Position numbers and translations under genes: made by a program
Notes under the pieces: generated by a model
The model's database searches: none
The model's input: the letters and a program-made list of their open reading frames with translations, nothing else
What the model was told of the DNA's origin: nothing
Shown here: positions 11,834-22,698 of the stretch, piece after piece
How positions within the stretch are numbered: position 1 is the stretch's first letter
Layout: the number at the start of each line of letters is the position of its first letter
DNA from: Alitta virens
Lineage: Eukaryota > Annelida > Polychaeta > Phyllodocida > Nereididae
Assembly: GCA_932294295.1 (NCBI GenBank)
Contig: OW028580.1
Location: 23,856,975 to 23,920,974 of the forward strand
Length of the DNA: 64,000 nt
Reading direction: 5' to 3'

Positions 11834-14800
11834 GTGAGAGAATGAATGATTTATTGTTAAAAATGGCAACAATGGCAAAACGCGTGATAAGATATGCGTG
11901 CACACATCATACAGATATTCATAAATATTATTTTGGTCACATAACAATTCAAATTCTAAATCTCCCACTTCAGACTAATATAATGCTGCATAATTCATTA
12001 TTGCCAAAAATGTAATAAAAGAAATGAAAGAGAGTGGGAGAAATGGGATGGTAAACCAATGACATGCAAGGATGGTAAACCAATAATTACAGTTAGATTT
12101 TTATTTCTATGATTTTTAAAAATAAAATATAAAAATAAACAATAATCTACATACCTGACCAACCAATAATATCATTGTGAAAAATAAGATCCATGTGCAG
12201 TGGAGTACTATTGCCTCTGTTACACTCATTGCAGACAATACCTATTCTGTTTAAAATCAACCACCTGATGACAAACAACTAACAACATGTTTTTGAAGTC
12301 CAGAGTTCTAAGAGGGATTCAGTTTCTGTTTAAATTTGTTTTAAGTTGTCTTCTCTCATAGCATTAGTGAGTTATTGCCCTCCCTTTGGGAGGCTGATTC
12401 AGGCTTATCAGACTCACTAATAATGATGCTTGGAAATAAACTCAATCAACTCAATCAATCCTAAAATGTTGATTACTATGTTATATAAACAGTCAAAGTA
12501 TGTTGGTGATATTCAATGGTCTTTCACTGCTTAAACCTAACCAACAATAACAACCAATGTGACGTGGCAGAAGCACTTTGAAAGACTGAAATTTTTTTGG
12601 TATTATTTGCCAGTGCAACTACTTTTATGCTAGGCACTATAAGGCATTACTGACTAAACTTAAATTATCTTTATTTATTCAGGATTTTTTCCCCTTGCAA
12701 TTTCTTTGCAAATCGTAATGATTATCATGTTTGGCCTTCTCTTCATTATTAAGATTATATTCTATGAAAGGGTTGCTAATTTTTCTGGGAAGCTCAATTA
12801 TATTAGCAACACATCACATCAATGAACCAACAACAGTGTTACACTTATATATACCTCTTCCAAGTGGGTCAGGCTAACTATAACTGGGTCAAAATGTTAG
12901 TCTTACCCAAAGTTGAGAAACTCCAAAAAAAAAGGCACTGAATGGAAAAAAAAAGATTAATAATACTAACAAAAACAAAGGTCTTCATCGTGTGAATGGT
13001 GCAGCCCAATTACAGCATATCACATCAAAAGTCTAACACAAAATACACTTACTATAACTAACTGTAGCATCACAGAATTGGACATGGAAGAATGTGAATT
13101 CATGATTTTTAACAATTACTTATGAGACAAAATGATGCGTAAAAACTTTAAAAAAATTACCACTTTTTCATATATGACCTTGACATTTAGCCTTATTTTA
13201 CCATTTGGGAATATTTGACACAATAGTTTTAAAACACATTAAACTAAGATTTCATTTTTGTTTCAACATTTTACAACTAAATTCAACAGAGATATGAATT
13301 TTAAAATCAAACTTCAAGGTCACCTAGCTTGACCTTTAGCCCAAGGTCATTAATATTGCATAAATTCATTCCTCTACCTAAGAACTATCCCAAAAAACAC
13401 AAACACGTTTTATAAATGCTGAATGTCCCTTTAGACTTTTTGGAGGACATATGTGGGAGCCAAAAACTTTCAAGCAAACATTTGTATTTAGCAGTTTTAG
13501 ACTGGTTTTAGACATCCGAATACAATGTTTGACCAAAATGTTTTCAAAACGTTTCGAAGACGTACTTAATCCACGGCAACTAATGATGAACTAAAACAAA
13601 AAAAACTTTCTAAGAACAGCCTTTATTCATGATTGTCCCAGGCTGGGTTTGAACCTACTACCTACCAACCAAACCTAAGCCTAATAGTCCTACACCCTAA
13701 CGACCATGTAGAAACAAGTAGCCTCGTCTTGATATAATCAAACTAAATGAATAAGCTGAAATAGTGAAGCCACTTTTAGCAAGTCATACAACAATGTAAT
13801 TCATATATAGTTGTGCATTGTTGAAGTGGAAATCTCTGGATGTCTTCCTGTGTGCTATATCAATTATTAATTGATGACAGTTACTTATGGAAGTGGTAAA
13901 CATAAAATTAAAAGGAGGATCAACTTATTTTTGCATGGGTTATTCTGTTATCAGATGTTAAAAAAACTAGGTACGTTTCTTTAACCAATGAGTATAAATG
14001 CACAGTCCAGAGTGAACTTGAACCCAGGTCCCAGAATAACAACTTCACATGGTTTGCATTTTAGCAAAATGGTATGGCAACCTAATCAAGATTCCCACAT
14101 AAGGATTTGAACCCAGTACCTCTTGAACAGAAACCTGGCCAATAGTAGCCATTATGACAAGAATAATATAATGTGTTATTAACATCAGATTTATTATGTA
14201 ACATCATCGATATCTCTCTGTCACGTCTGTATGTATATTTACTTGAAGACCTTATATAAAAGAAACATTTCAAGAAAACCCTCCGCAAACAGTTCAATAC
14301 CTGAGTACGTAAAACGTTTTTGGTAAATGCTTTCCAAACATTTGTTGTTTCATAGAAACATTTTCAGAAGACTTTTTTGGAGACATTTTCCAAACAATAT
14401 TCAAACATTTGCTGGAAGGGGTTTTAGAAGATACCATTAAAACGACCATGCTGCATTATTTAATATTCCAAACGTTTTTGAGTGAACATTTATGGACGTT
14501 TTCAAATCATTGCAAGACTAGTTGTTTGAAAAACATGTTTTGGCCATTTGCTAGAAACGTTGTTAGAGTGTCCAAGTGCAACAATCTTATAAAACATTTG
14601 GAAAACATATTTTGGCCGTTTGCTAGAAACATTTAAAAGTCCTACTAAAACAATTTTATATAATGTTTAAAAAACGTTTTTTAGTTGACTGCTAGAAAAT
14701 GCAAGAAAGTCCAATCGAAACAATCTTATAAAACATTTCACAAATATTTTGTGGACGGTTCACAGAAAACTTTCCAAATGACCCTAGTTTGGTAAAAATA

Positions 14801-15832
14801 ATTACGTATTCTACCAAAAATAATAAAATGCTTTCCCTTTATGGGCAAATAAGAAATTTTTTAAGTGCCCCATTTCCCTAAGTCTTTTAATAATCGACAC
14901 CAGATTTAACATTGCACAATTGGGTTTTACCTAATAGGGGGTAACCCTTTTACACCATCACAGCTTTAATTTTATGGTGCATGGTGGTAAATAATAAATC
15001 TTTAGATATTGCAATTTTTGCCTTTGCTGAGCATCAAGGTAAATAAAATCGGGTCAATGTAAAAGTCTTACCCCATTTTATATTTTCAAGAAGTCGCGCT
15101 CCTGAAATCTGAAAAAGGGGTGGAGAAATAATGACAAAAACACAGGTCTTTACCATAGATGGGGAAGCCCAAATATGGACCTCCAGTTTGATTTATTCCG
15201 CCTTGCAAAAAATTGTATTCGAAAGAATGGGTTGAAAATGGGTTGTTTTTATTCAGTTTCCTATAGACTTTTTCGGGACAAACCTGGTGATGCAGTTGAT
15301 GTTTTATTCAGTCTTTTTTTCTGTGAGGTCACTTTTGTAATGCTGAGTGCAACTTATGAGGGTTGGATATTATATTCCTTTTGATTTTGAACGAGAAGGT
15401 GTCACACAAAATGTCAAACAAAGACCTAATTGCTTTGACTTCTCTATTATGCATTGTCCTTCCTTGGTACCAATAAAGAAAGGCATTTACTAATATGAAA
15501 ATCACAGGCAACCAGTCAACACAAACACCAGCTCAGTTGCCACCAGAGTATTTACACGCAAGTTGAGCATCAACAAGAATACACCTTTAGTGCAAGATAC
15601 CACCGGTAGAATATGAATATTGATTTGTCATGAATACAATATGTAATTGCATAGCAATTTGATGTCAGTACACTTTTCACTGTGCCTCTGCTTGTGTAAT
15701 GGAACATTATAAAGGCAGCACCAGCAAGGTGCCCAACAATATTTATGCTATGATGCTTCAATTGGAATTTCATCAGACAATTCGTTTTCTTGTGTGATAT
15801 ATACAGTTTTTGTCATATTTTATATAACGCAG
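11834..15832 (+). other. Intron 1 of the cyclase pseudogene, rich in repeats
   Basis: This 4 kb intron starts GTGAGA and ends ACGCAG. It holds a LINE/SINE-like 3' tail with (TCAA)n near 12360-12470, related segments at 12885-13010 and 15050-15170 in direct orientation, three tRNA B-box-like motifs (near 13645, 14016 and 14107) that are too degraded to call, and the minisatellite listed separately. Confidence 0.6.
14300..14780. repeat. Degenerate minisatellite, period about 68 bp
   Basis: Units starting near 14514, 14580, 14648 and 14717 share the order CTTATAAAACATTT, a TTTTGGCCGTTTGCTAGAAA-like core, then AAAGTCC. Weaker relatives reach back to about 14300, and one lies near 13500. The units have diverged strongly. 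The sequence is noncoding and lies in intron 1. Confidence 0.65.
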
Positions 15833-16008
15833 GCCTTGCACATGTCACAGTGCTTCTCTGGGCCAATGGAGTCAACAAGACCATTGAACAAGGCTATGCT
15901 CCCAATGATGGCCTAAGGGTCACTCAAAACATCATCAACTCTACAAGTCAAGGTGTGACTGGCAACATTGTCATTAATGGAAATGGTGATAGGCTGCGGG
16001 ACTTCAAG
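15833..16008 (+). pseudogene. Exon 2: membrane-proximal ligand-binding domain
   Basis: The acceptor ATAACGCAG and donor AAG|GTATGT bound a 176-bp exon with no lesion. Phase 1 joins exon 1 correctly. It encodes the conserved end of the extracellular domain, with a VTVLLWANGVNKTIEQG segment followed by an ITG-like turn (GVTGNIVINGNGDR) typical of natriuretic-peptide-receptor-type extracellular domains. Confidence 0.85.
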
Positions 16009-16603
16009 GTATGTGCATTTGTTTTTGTACATTTGAGTGTGTTACACTACAACCTATATATGTCTTTCTAGCATCCAATGAGTACCACAATCAGGAAAAA
16101 AGGGAATATAATTATGGAGGCATTTTGACCTCCGTTTTTGTTGAATTCTTATGTGAATTCTGTTCATGTACACTCAACCACAAAAGAAACGCAAAAATGT
16201 TTGGACCAACCAATTTGTGTGGAAATTATCAGGGGAATAATTCATCATATACAACCTGACCCAATAGGAATAAAGTCCCCAGGTAAGTGAATTCACTCAT
16301 TGACAAGTGAATGACTGTATGACTGCCCAACATTTCTTAAGAGACTAAAGCAATGCCATCAACTGTGGCTACAGTAAAATGAAAACCCTTACAGTTTTGT
16401 AAACATTAAACTTAAAGGTCAAAGAAAATGGCAGTGTGTGATAAACCAAACTGAAGCTGTCTGTACTTTTCAGGAACAGGTTTGTCACATGTTTACCCAT
16501 GAATAAACTGAAGCAATTTCTTGGCTTTCTGCCTTATTTCCTATAGGCTTTAAGATAGTACCATTATTTCCGGTGTCAGTGTTCTGTAATGTCATGTTTT
16601 GAT
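16009..16603 (+). other. Intron 2, part upstream of the gypsy insertion
   Basis: Unique AT-rich intron sequence with no recognisable feature. It ends at the GTAC target site of the retrotransposon. Confidence 0.6.
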
Positions 16604-16607
16604 GTAC
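16604..16607. repeat. Target-site duplication GTAC (left)
   Basis: GTAC directly precedes the 5' LTR and is repeated directly after the 3' LTR at 25978-25981. A 4-5 bp duplication is usual for Ty3/gypsy integration. Confidence 0.85.
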
Positions 16608-16826
16608 TGTGATAACCCCCGGTCGCTGACCTTACTAGGTCAGTGACCGACTTGATGCGCACTGGGTGACCCGGACCACGTGACCACGGGGTCTTGGCGG
16701 GAATCTACCCAGGCCGCATCAGTAGCTGAGGAAGCAGGCAATAGACAGGCTGTACGGCGGGGCAGGGCAGAATAAACCATTTTAAACTGGACTTTCAACA
16801 CTTTGTCTTTATTGGGGAACCTTACA
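16608..16826 (+). repeat. 5' LTR of the gypsy element (219 bp)
   Basis: It begins TGTGATAACC and ends CCTTACA, so it has TG...CA ends. It contains an AATAAA signal near 16773. The only difference from the 3' LTR is C versus T near 16685 (GTGACCACGG against GTGACCATGG). Confidence 0.95.
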
Positions 16827-16829
16827 AAT

Positions 16830-16853
16830 TGGCGCCCGATGTGGGACTCGAAT
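16830..16853 (+). other. Primer-binding site, tRNA-Lys-like
   Basis: TGGCGCCCGATGTGGGACTC starts three bases after the 5' LTR. The first ten bases match the complement of the 3' end of animal tRNA-Lys (TGGCGCCCGA), and most of the rest is compatible with it. It would prime minus-strand DNA synthesis. Confidence 0.8.
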
Positions 16854-17122
16854 CGATTCGCTAGTAGGGTTCCCCAATAGGTAAAGGACCTAGTCGGGAC
16901 ATGGATTTCAAGAACTTTTTAAGAAATGACATTAGGACAGCCATGAGGAAAAAGGCGTCTGCAACCACGTGCTCCGTCAGTTGCGGCGGGACCTGGGTAT
17001 CGACAGCACACATCCACAGCAAGCGTCAGCAGCACCAACTTTGCGACCTGATCACTTCAGATTGCATATATCTACAGTTAAGTAGAATTCACACTAGAAT
17101 ACTTTATCACATTTAGCGTGTT

Positions 17123-17614
17123 TTGCCCTACCGTATAATGCCTGCGAAGTTACGTAAAAGACCTGGCTTGGCCACAGCCGAGACGAGTGAACCCGCATCG
17201 ACTCCGGTGCCTGGTCCCTCGCAAGCGGCGGATGAGTCAATCCTACGTACTTCGGTTAGAGGTAAAGTAGCACGTACGCCGGGACGCCCTCGGAGACGAG
17301 AGGCCCTGGCGGATAGGACTCTGAGCCCTGGACTCGCAATGACGAGCCAAGGGAGTAGGCGGGTGACCGGCGATCGAGGGAGCCGAAGGGAGCCCTCGCC
17401 AGCCGGGTATGAATCGAACGATTCCTCCGCGTCAACGCCTGTTTCGTCTCCTGAAGATAGGCCCCACGTCGTCGAGCGCGCGGAACCACGTGGCTCGGCA
17501 CGGGCGTCATGGCGGCCGATAGTACTCCGGAGAGGAGTATGGGCTCCTCAAGGTATAGGCGAAGAAAGGAGGCTATTCCTCCTAAGTATGACGGTCAAGG
17601 TACAGCTTTTATAG
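17123..17614 (+). CDS. Basic low-complexity ORF overlapping the start of gag
   Basis: A 163-codon frame rich in Arg, Ser, Pro and Ala overlaps the first 106 bp of the gag frame in another phase. It may be an N-terminal extension of Gag separated by a frameshift, or a nonfunctional frame of the leader region. No domain is recognised. The internal ATG at 17138 is another possible start. The high G+C content of this region contrasts with the AT-rich host DNA. Confidence 0.35.
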   Translation: MPYRIMPAKLRKRPGLATAETSEPASTPVPGPSQAADESILRTSVRGKVARTPGRPRRREALADRTLSPGLAMTSQGSRRVTGDRGSRREPSPAGYESNDSSASTPVSSPEDRPHVVERAEPRGSARASWRPIVLRRGVWAPQGIGEERRLFLLSMTVKVQLL

Positions 17615-18519
17615 ACCATTTGGATGAATTTACAAGAGTCGCCACCTTCAATAAGTGGACGGACGAGGAAAGGTGCTTCCATCTTTGGACCAGCGTCACT
17701 GGTCAGGCTAAACTAAAGATGAGGCCATTGACTTATCGGGACGATTGGAGAGAAATGGTGAGCCAGTTGACGGCCCTGTTCTGCTCCAATCGCGCCTTGG
17801 ATGCTTATAGGAACAAGTGGTTCAATGCGAAACGAGGTCCCGAAATGGACCTCGAGACGTATGGTTTGTTTCTGTTAGATTTGTCTCGGAAAGCGAACCC
17901 CGCTTCCACCACCGCGGAACAGGAACGCTTTGCAAAAGAGCAGTTCATGGAAACGGCTGGATCCACGAGCATGCGATTTTGGTTGGCGGCGTTAAAGCCG
18001 CCTACATTGCAAGAGGCCATTGACTTGGCAGTACAGTACGAGGCAGCGTATGAGGCCACAAAAACGAGCAAGCCTGACGTCGGGCCGGCTGGCGCTGTCG
18101 CCTTGCCTATAATACAGCCCGAGGCTTCGGTGGCTGCTACTGCTTCGGCCCCTATACCCTCTGAAAAAGAAGGGGCCATCACGAAGCAGGATCTAAAAGA
18201 TCTGGTTTACTCCATCATGGGAGAGGTAATGGCTAAAGAGTCAAAAGGAAGAGTGTACAGTAATAATCGCCGCCAAGAGCAGGACTCTTCCCCTGAGTTA
18301 CGGCGATGCTACCGGTGCAAAAAGACCGGCCATCTCCGCAGGAACTGCCCCAGGCGTCATGCGGATGATGATCGTCCTTCGAGGAGAGCGTCTAGTAGGG
18401 ACAAGGACAGGGAACGCCGATCGGACCAATACAGTGGCAAGCAGTCCAAAGGGCGTAGCGATCGGAGTAAAAAAGGGGGTAAGGACAAGAGAGATAGGAA
18501 GCAGTCGGAAAACGAGTGA
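17509..18519 (+). CDS. gag: Gag of the gypsy element
   Basis: A 336-residue protein with a retrotransposon-gag capsid-like region at about residues 25-180 (KYDGQGTAFIDHLDEF, then LWTSVTGQAK and the AYRNKWFNAKRG stretch). A CCHC zinc knuckle follows (CYRCKKTGHLRRNC, near residue 270), then a very basic tail that probably binds RNA. It assembles the particle that packages element RNA. The stop at 18517-18519 overlaps the pol frame, which lies one base back, so pol is probably made by -1 frameshifting. The ORF is intact. Confidence 0.9.
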   Translation: MAADSTPERSMGSSRYRRRKEAIPPKYDGQGTAFIDHLDEFTRVATFNKWTDEERCFHLWTSVTGQAKLKMRPLTYRDDWREMVSQLTALFCSNRALDAYRNKWFNAKRGPEMDLETYGLFLLDLSRKANPASTTAEQERFAKEQFMETAGSTSMRFWLAALKPPTLQEAIDLAVQYEAAYEATKTSKPDVGPAGAVALPIIQPEASVAATASAPIPSEKEGAITKQDLKDLVYSIMGEVMAKESKGRVYSNNRRQEQDSSPELRRCYRCKKTGHLRRNCPRRHADDDRPSRRASSRDKDRERRSDQYSGKQSKGRSDRSKKGGKDKRDRKQSENE

Positions 18520-20393
18520 GGGTGGAGGAAGTATCCGTCCCGGATCCTTCACCTGCTGAAGAAGCAGCCCCTCCAGAATGTTGGGAAGGGGTAAGAGTGG
18601 GACAGCATTGGCCCAGACATGTGGCTATGCAAAGTACGAGTGCATCTTGGTACATTACGATCAGCATAGGAACACGACACGTGGATCTTCTGATCGATAC
18701 AGGGGCGCAGGTGTCACTGCTGAGCAAGCAGGAATATGACGCAATACCAGGTGCAAATCGAGAGCAATTAAGACCTGTGGAAGGCAAGATTTCAGCTGCT
18801 AATGGCGGGCCTATCAATACATATGGTAAGGTAGAGCTCACTCTCTGTTTAGAGAGGATGCTCTATCCTTGTGAATTTTTGGTGGCAGACATCGGTGGTC
18901 TCCCTGGTTTATTAGGGATGGACTTCTTGAAGCGACATGGTGCATTATTAATGTGTTCTGTGGGGATGCTGAGACTGGGAGGCGTTGATATAGCGTGCAT
19001 AGAAGGTCGCCCTGGAAAAACAGGCCGAGCCATTATACACGAAGACGTTCATATACCAGCTCGCCACGTGTCGCAGGTCTCAGTCAATTTGTTGTCCTGG
19101 GGCGTATCTGACGGGGGCGACATCGTATTCGAGTCTCTGCCTACAGTGTGTCAGGATTTACGTATAATGGTGCCTAGAGGGCTATTGACTTCACAATGCT
19201 CTGGTGCCCACGTGTGGATAGCCAACCCCACGACTGAGAGCGTTCATATAGCAAAAGGGCAAGTAGTAGGTCAATTGAGCGAAGTCGAAAAAGTGAATCT
19301 GCCGAAAACGGTGCATGCTGCCGAGGTGAATAATGAACCCAAGCAAAGATACACTGAAACACGACTGCCCGCTCATTTACAGCCTCTTTTGAATGAAACT
19401 GACGATCTGACAGCAGATCAACTGTCAGAGCTCAGAAAGGTCTTGATAGAGTACGAACATTGTTTCGAGGGAGGTAGATACGGACTAGGACATACTGACC
19501 AAGCCACACATAAAATAGACACAGGTGAACATCAACCTTTCACAGTGCCGGCACGGAGACTAGGGTGGGCACAAAGCAGGGCGCTGTCAGATGAAGTAGA
19601 CAAGATGCTGAGACTCGGAGTGATCGAGCCCAGTAATAGCCCCTGGTCTAGCCCTCCTGTGTTGGTCAGAAAGAAAGATGGGACTTTCAGGTTTTGTGTG
19701 GACTACAGGAAGTTAAATTCGTGCACTAAAAAGGATGCTTATCCTTTGCCACGCATTGACGACTGTTTAGACACTTTATCAGGGGCAAAATGGTTTTGCA
19801 CCCTGGACTTGTCGTCTGGCTATTGGCAAATAGCCATGGACGACAAAGACAAGGAGAAAACTGCATTCACTGCGCCTAGAGGGCATTTTCACTTTACAGT
19901 GATGCCCTTTGGGGTTACCAATGGTCCAGCTACACTGGAACGCTTAATGGAGTTAGTGTTGGGGGGACTAGACTTGTCTACTTGTCTATGTTACATGGAT
20001 GATATAGTAGTACAAGGTCCCATGTTCCAGAAGTGTTTGGGTAACTTGATAGTGGTGCTAAAACGCATTAGTGGGGCTGGGTTAAGACTAAAAGCTAGCA
20101 AATGCGAGTTATTCAAGAGTGAGGTCTCCTTTCTTGGGCATGTGGTATGCAGGGAAGGAGTCAAGCCAGATCCCAGAAAAATAAAGGCGGTAAGGGAATG
20201 GCCTGAGCCTACCACGGTGCAGGAGGTGCGCTGCTTTGTAGGGTTCGCATCGTACTATAGAAAGTACGTGCGTGACTTTGCTGGATTAGCAGCACCCCTA
20301 CATGCTCTCACAGCGCACCAGGCCGTCTTTAAGTGGGATGAGACATGCAGTAATGCATTTAAAAGGTTAACCAATCCTGGTGCTACCTCGTGA
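18516..20393 (+). CDS. pol: Pol part 1: aspartic protease and reverse transcriptase
   Basis: This frame, in -1 phase to gag, has the retropepsin active site LLIDTGAQVSLLS near residue 60. The RT follows at about residues 340-560, with the fingers/palm motif TLDLSSGYWQ and the catalytic YMDD near residue 493. A thumb/connection segment ends in SYYRKYVRDFA. The frame begins as a GTG codon overlapping the gag stop, so a separate start is unlikely. It ends at a TGA (20391-20393) just before RNase H, where several residues usual in the family are missing. This points to a small out-of-frame deletion in this copy. Confidence 0.92.
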   Translation: MRVEEVSVPDPSPAEEAAPPECWEGVRVGQHWPRHVAMQSTSASWYITISIGTRHVDLLIDTGAQVSLLSKQEYDAIPGANREQLRPVEGKISAANGGPINTYGKVELTLCLERMLYPCEFLVADIGGLPGLLGMDFLKRHGALLMCSVGMLRLGGVDIACIEGRPGKTGRAIIHEDVHIPARHVSQVSVNLLSWGVSDGGDIVFESLPTVCQDLRIMVPRGLLTSQCSGAHVWIANPTTESVHIAKGQVVGQLSEVEKVNLPKTVHAAEVNNEPKQRYTETRLPAHLQPLLNETDDLTADQLSELRKVLIEYEHCFEGGRYGLGHTDQATHKIDTGEHQPFTVPARRLGWAQSRALSDEVDKMLRLGVIEPSNSPWSSPPVLVRKKDGTFRFCVDYRKLNSCTKKDAYPLPRIDDCLDTLSGAKWFCTLDLSSGYWQIAMDDKDKEKTAFTAPRGHFHFTVMPFGVTNGPATLERLMELVLGGLDLSTCLCYMDDIVVQGPMFQKCLGNLIVVLKRISGAGLRLKASKCELFKSEVSFLGHVVCREGVKPDPRKIKAVREWPEPTTVQEVRCFVGFASYYRKYVRDFAGLAAPLHALTAHQAVFKWDETCSNAFKRLTNPGATS

Positions 20394-22698
20394 AGGGTGC
20401 CCTGTCATCCTGGATACTGACGCCTCTGATCTTGCGATCGGAGGTGTGTTGTCGCAAATGATTGATGGGGAGGAGCGCGTAGTCGCCTACGCCTCGCAGT
20501 GCCTATCTTCATCACAAAAGCATTATTGCACGACATACAAAGAATTATTGGCGGTGGTCAGAATGGCGAAAATATTTCGACCATATTTGTATGGACAGGA
20601 CTCAGTGCGTTTGCACACTGATCATCGTGCCTTAGTGTCGTTACAGAATTTTAAGGATGCAGAGGGAATGTTGGCCAGATGGATAGCTTCTTTGACCGAA
20701 TACAACTTTGTAATCGAATACAGAGAGGGCAAGAAACATGCTAACGCAGACGGCTGCTCACGTATCCCAGTGAGAGCTTGTAAGCGCCAAGAATGCCCTG
20801 ACCAAGGTCACGGCCAAAACAGTGACCTTGTGGCTTCTATCACGCAATGGAACCTGGCACAAGGTTTCCCCAAGGGCCCCAAAGAGCAACCACGACATGT
20901 GGCTGGGGAGAGTCAACAAGAAAGTGAGGGATCACAGATGGTGTGTGTGACAATGGTGCAAAGTGGGGAGACAAGATCTCTGGATCCAAATTGGATAGAG
21001 TCTTTTACTTTGGAGGAAATACGGGATGCGCAGAGCCAGGATATGGCTATAGCGGCTGCCAAGAAGTGGCTAAACGCTGGACAGCGCCCGCCATACCACG
21101 ACATTGTCACGCATTCGGCTCAGGTGCAAAATATCTGGGCCCAGTTCTATTGTTTGAAATTGCAGCGAGAGATCGTGTACCGAAGCCACAGGCTGCCTAC
21201 AGGTGAGCTGGTCAGACAAATGGTGGCTCCTGCAGCAATCAGACGCAGCATCTTTAACCAGCTTCATACGTCTCGCCTTGGTGGCCATATGGGGATCAAC
21301 AGCCTCATATCCAAGCTGAGACGAAGGTTCTACTGGCCTGGCTACAAGGAGGACGTGGTGCGGTGGATCGGTTGGTGCGATGTGTGTCAGAAGCGGAACC
21401 AGAGTGGTCTGAAAAGGGCTCCCTTACATCAGGTCCCAGTGGGAATGCCGATGGAAAGAATGGCCATCGACATCATGGGACCATTACCTGTCACAAAGTC
21501 CAATAACAAGTATATAGTAGTCGTGGCCGACTACTTTACTAAGTGGACAGAGGCCTTCGCCCTTCCTAACCAGGAAGCATACACGGTGGCCGACTGCCTG
21601 GTGACAAATGTGGTTTTACGATTTGGAGCGCCCTATCACTTGCATAGTGACCAAGGGACCAATTTCGAGTCGAAATTATTCCAAGAAATGTGTAAGATAC
21701 TGGGGATTAATAAGACCAGGACCATGGCGTATCATCCCCAGAGTGATGGCCTCATAGAAAGATTCAACAGGTCATTGGGTGACATGCTGTCAAAGCTAGT
21801 CAATGACAGGAGGGATGACTGGGACGACATGCTCCCTTACGTGATGTGTGCCTATCGGGCTACGCCCCATAGATCCACAGATATCACGCCAAACAGAATG
21901 ATGCTGGGCAGGGAGGCAATGCTACCTGTGGATCTCATGTATGGTCACGCTCTCCAACATAAATACCACTGTCCAGTGGAATATGTGGAGTGGATCCGTG
22001 ATGCCATGGAGGAATCTTTTGAGAAGTGCCGGTCGCAGATGAAAAGAGCAGCACAGAAGCAAGCTAAGCACTACAACAGGTTGGCGATGGAGCAGTCATT
22101 CCATATTGGAGACTGGGTTTTGTTGTTTTATCCACCCCTGGCGAAGCAGAAATTAGCTTTGAAGTTCTTGGGTCCATACAAAGTTACAAGAAAGATGGGA
22201 GAAGTCAATTACGAAATTGAAGCTCCGGTGACTGGTAAGAAGCGCATCGTTCATATTAATCAGCTCAAAATGTACTTGGCTGATGTAACCCAAGATGACA
22301 TCCTTCGGGTCCCTGATATTCCGTCAGACGACCCGTACTTGGACCCATCACTGTATGAGGACGGAGCAAGTGCGACCCCCCTCGACGAGGGGCGGGATCC
22401 GCCCTTGCCCGGAGAATTAAATGGTGACGCAGTGCAGCCTTGGTCTGGGCGGCCAGAGCAGGGCGGAGCTGCGGAGACCGGAGGACACAGGGGGTGCGGC
22501 TTGCAAACACGCGGTCCCCTGGACACGAGGAGTTTGACAGATTCGGGTTCGAATCTGGACGCAGCTCCTTTTTCGGACTTGGAGCTGCCCTCAGCTCCTT
22601 CTCGGGAATTGGATCCGGAGGCGGCTCCTTTTCTACCAGGTAGGCTGAGAAAGCCACCTGATAGGTTAGGCCAGGAGGAAATAGCACTTATTGCTTGA
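20380..22698 (+). CDS. pol: Pol part 2: RNase H and integrase
   Basis: The 772-codon frame starts in the RNase H domain (ILDTDASDLAIGG, YKELLAV, LHTDHRAL, HANADGCSR). Integrase follows with an HHCC zinc-binding region (GGHMGI to CDVCQKR, about residues 300-345). The catalytic DDE core contains IDIMGPLP, LHSDQGTNFES and YHPQSDGLIERFNR. A GPY-type C-terminal module (FLGPYKV) and a Pro/Gly-rich tail complete it. It is offset from the RT frame by a frameshift near 20375, so this copy cannot make a continuous Pol. The active-site residues are present. Confidence 0.92.
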   Translation: MLPREGCPVILDTDASDLAIGGVLSQMIDGEERVVAYASQCLSSSQKHYCTTYKELLAVVRMAKIFRPYLYGQDSVRLHTDHRALVSLQNFKDAEGMLARWIASLTEYNFVIEYREGKKHANADGCSRIPVRACKRQECPDQGHGQNSDLVASITQWNLAQGFPKGPKEQPRHVAGESQQESEGSQMVCVTMVQSGETRSLDPNWIESFTLEEIRDAQSQDMAIAAAKKWLNAGQRPPYHDIVTHSAQVQNIWAQFYCLKLQREIVYRSHRLPTGELVRQMVAPAAIRRSIFNQLHTSRLGGHMGINSLISKLRRRFYWPGYKEDVVRWIGWCDVCQKRNQSGLKRAPLHQVPVGMPMERMAIDIMGPLPVTKSNNKYIVVVADYFTKWTEAFALPNQEAYTVADCLVTNVVLRFGAPYHLHSDQGTNFESKLFQEMCKILGINKTRTMAYHPQSDGLIERFNRSLGDMLSKLVNDRRDDWDDMLPYVMCAYRATPHRSTDITPNRMMLGREAMLPVDLMYGHALQHKYHCPVEYVEWIRDAMEESFEKCRSQMKRAAQKQAKHYNRLAMEQSFHIGDWVLLFYPPLAKQKLALKFLGPYKVTRKMGEVNYEIEAPVTGKKRIVHINQLKMYLADVTQDDILRVPDIPSDDPYLDPSLYEDGASATPLDEGRDPPLPGELNGDAVQPWSGRPEQGGAAETGGHRGCGLQTRGPLDTRSLTDSGSNLDAAPFSDLELPSAPSRELDPEAAPFLPGRLRKPPDRLGQEEIALIA

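Noticed and set aside
11407..12015. 202-codon ORF as a separate gene
   Set aside because: It is the still-open 3' part of pseudogene exon 1 plus intron. Real exon sequence ends at 11833.
17805..18182. 125-codon ORF antisense to gag
   Set aside because: Open only because of the gag codon bias; no domain and no promoter evidence.
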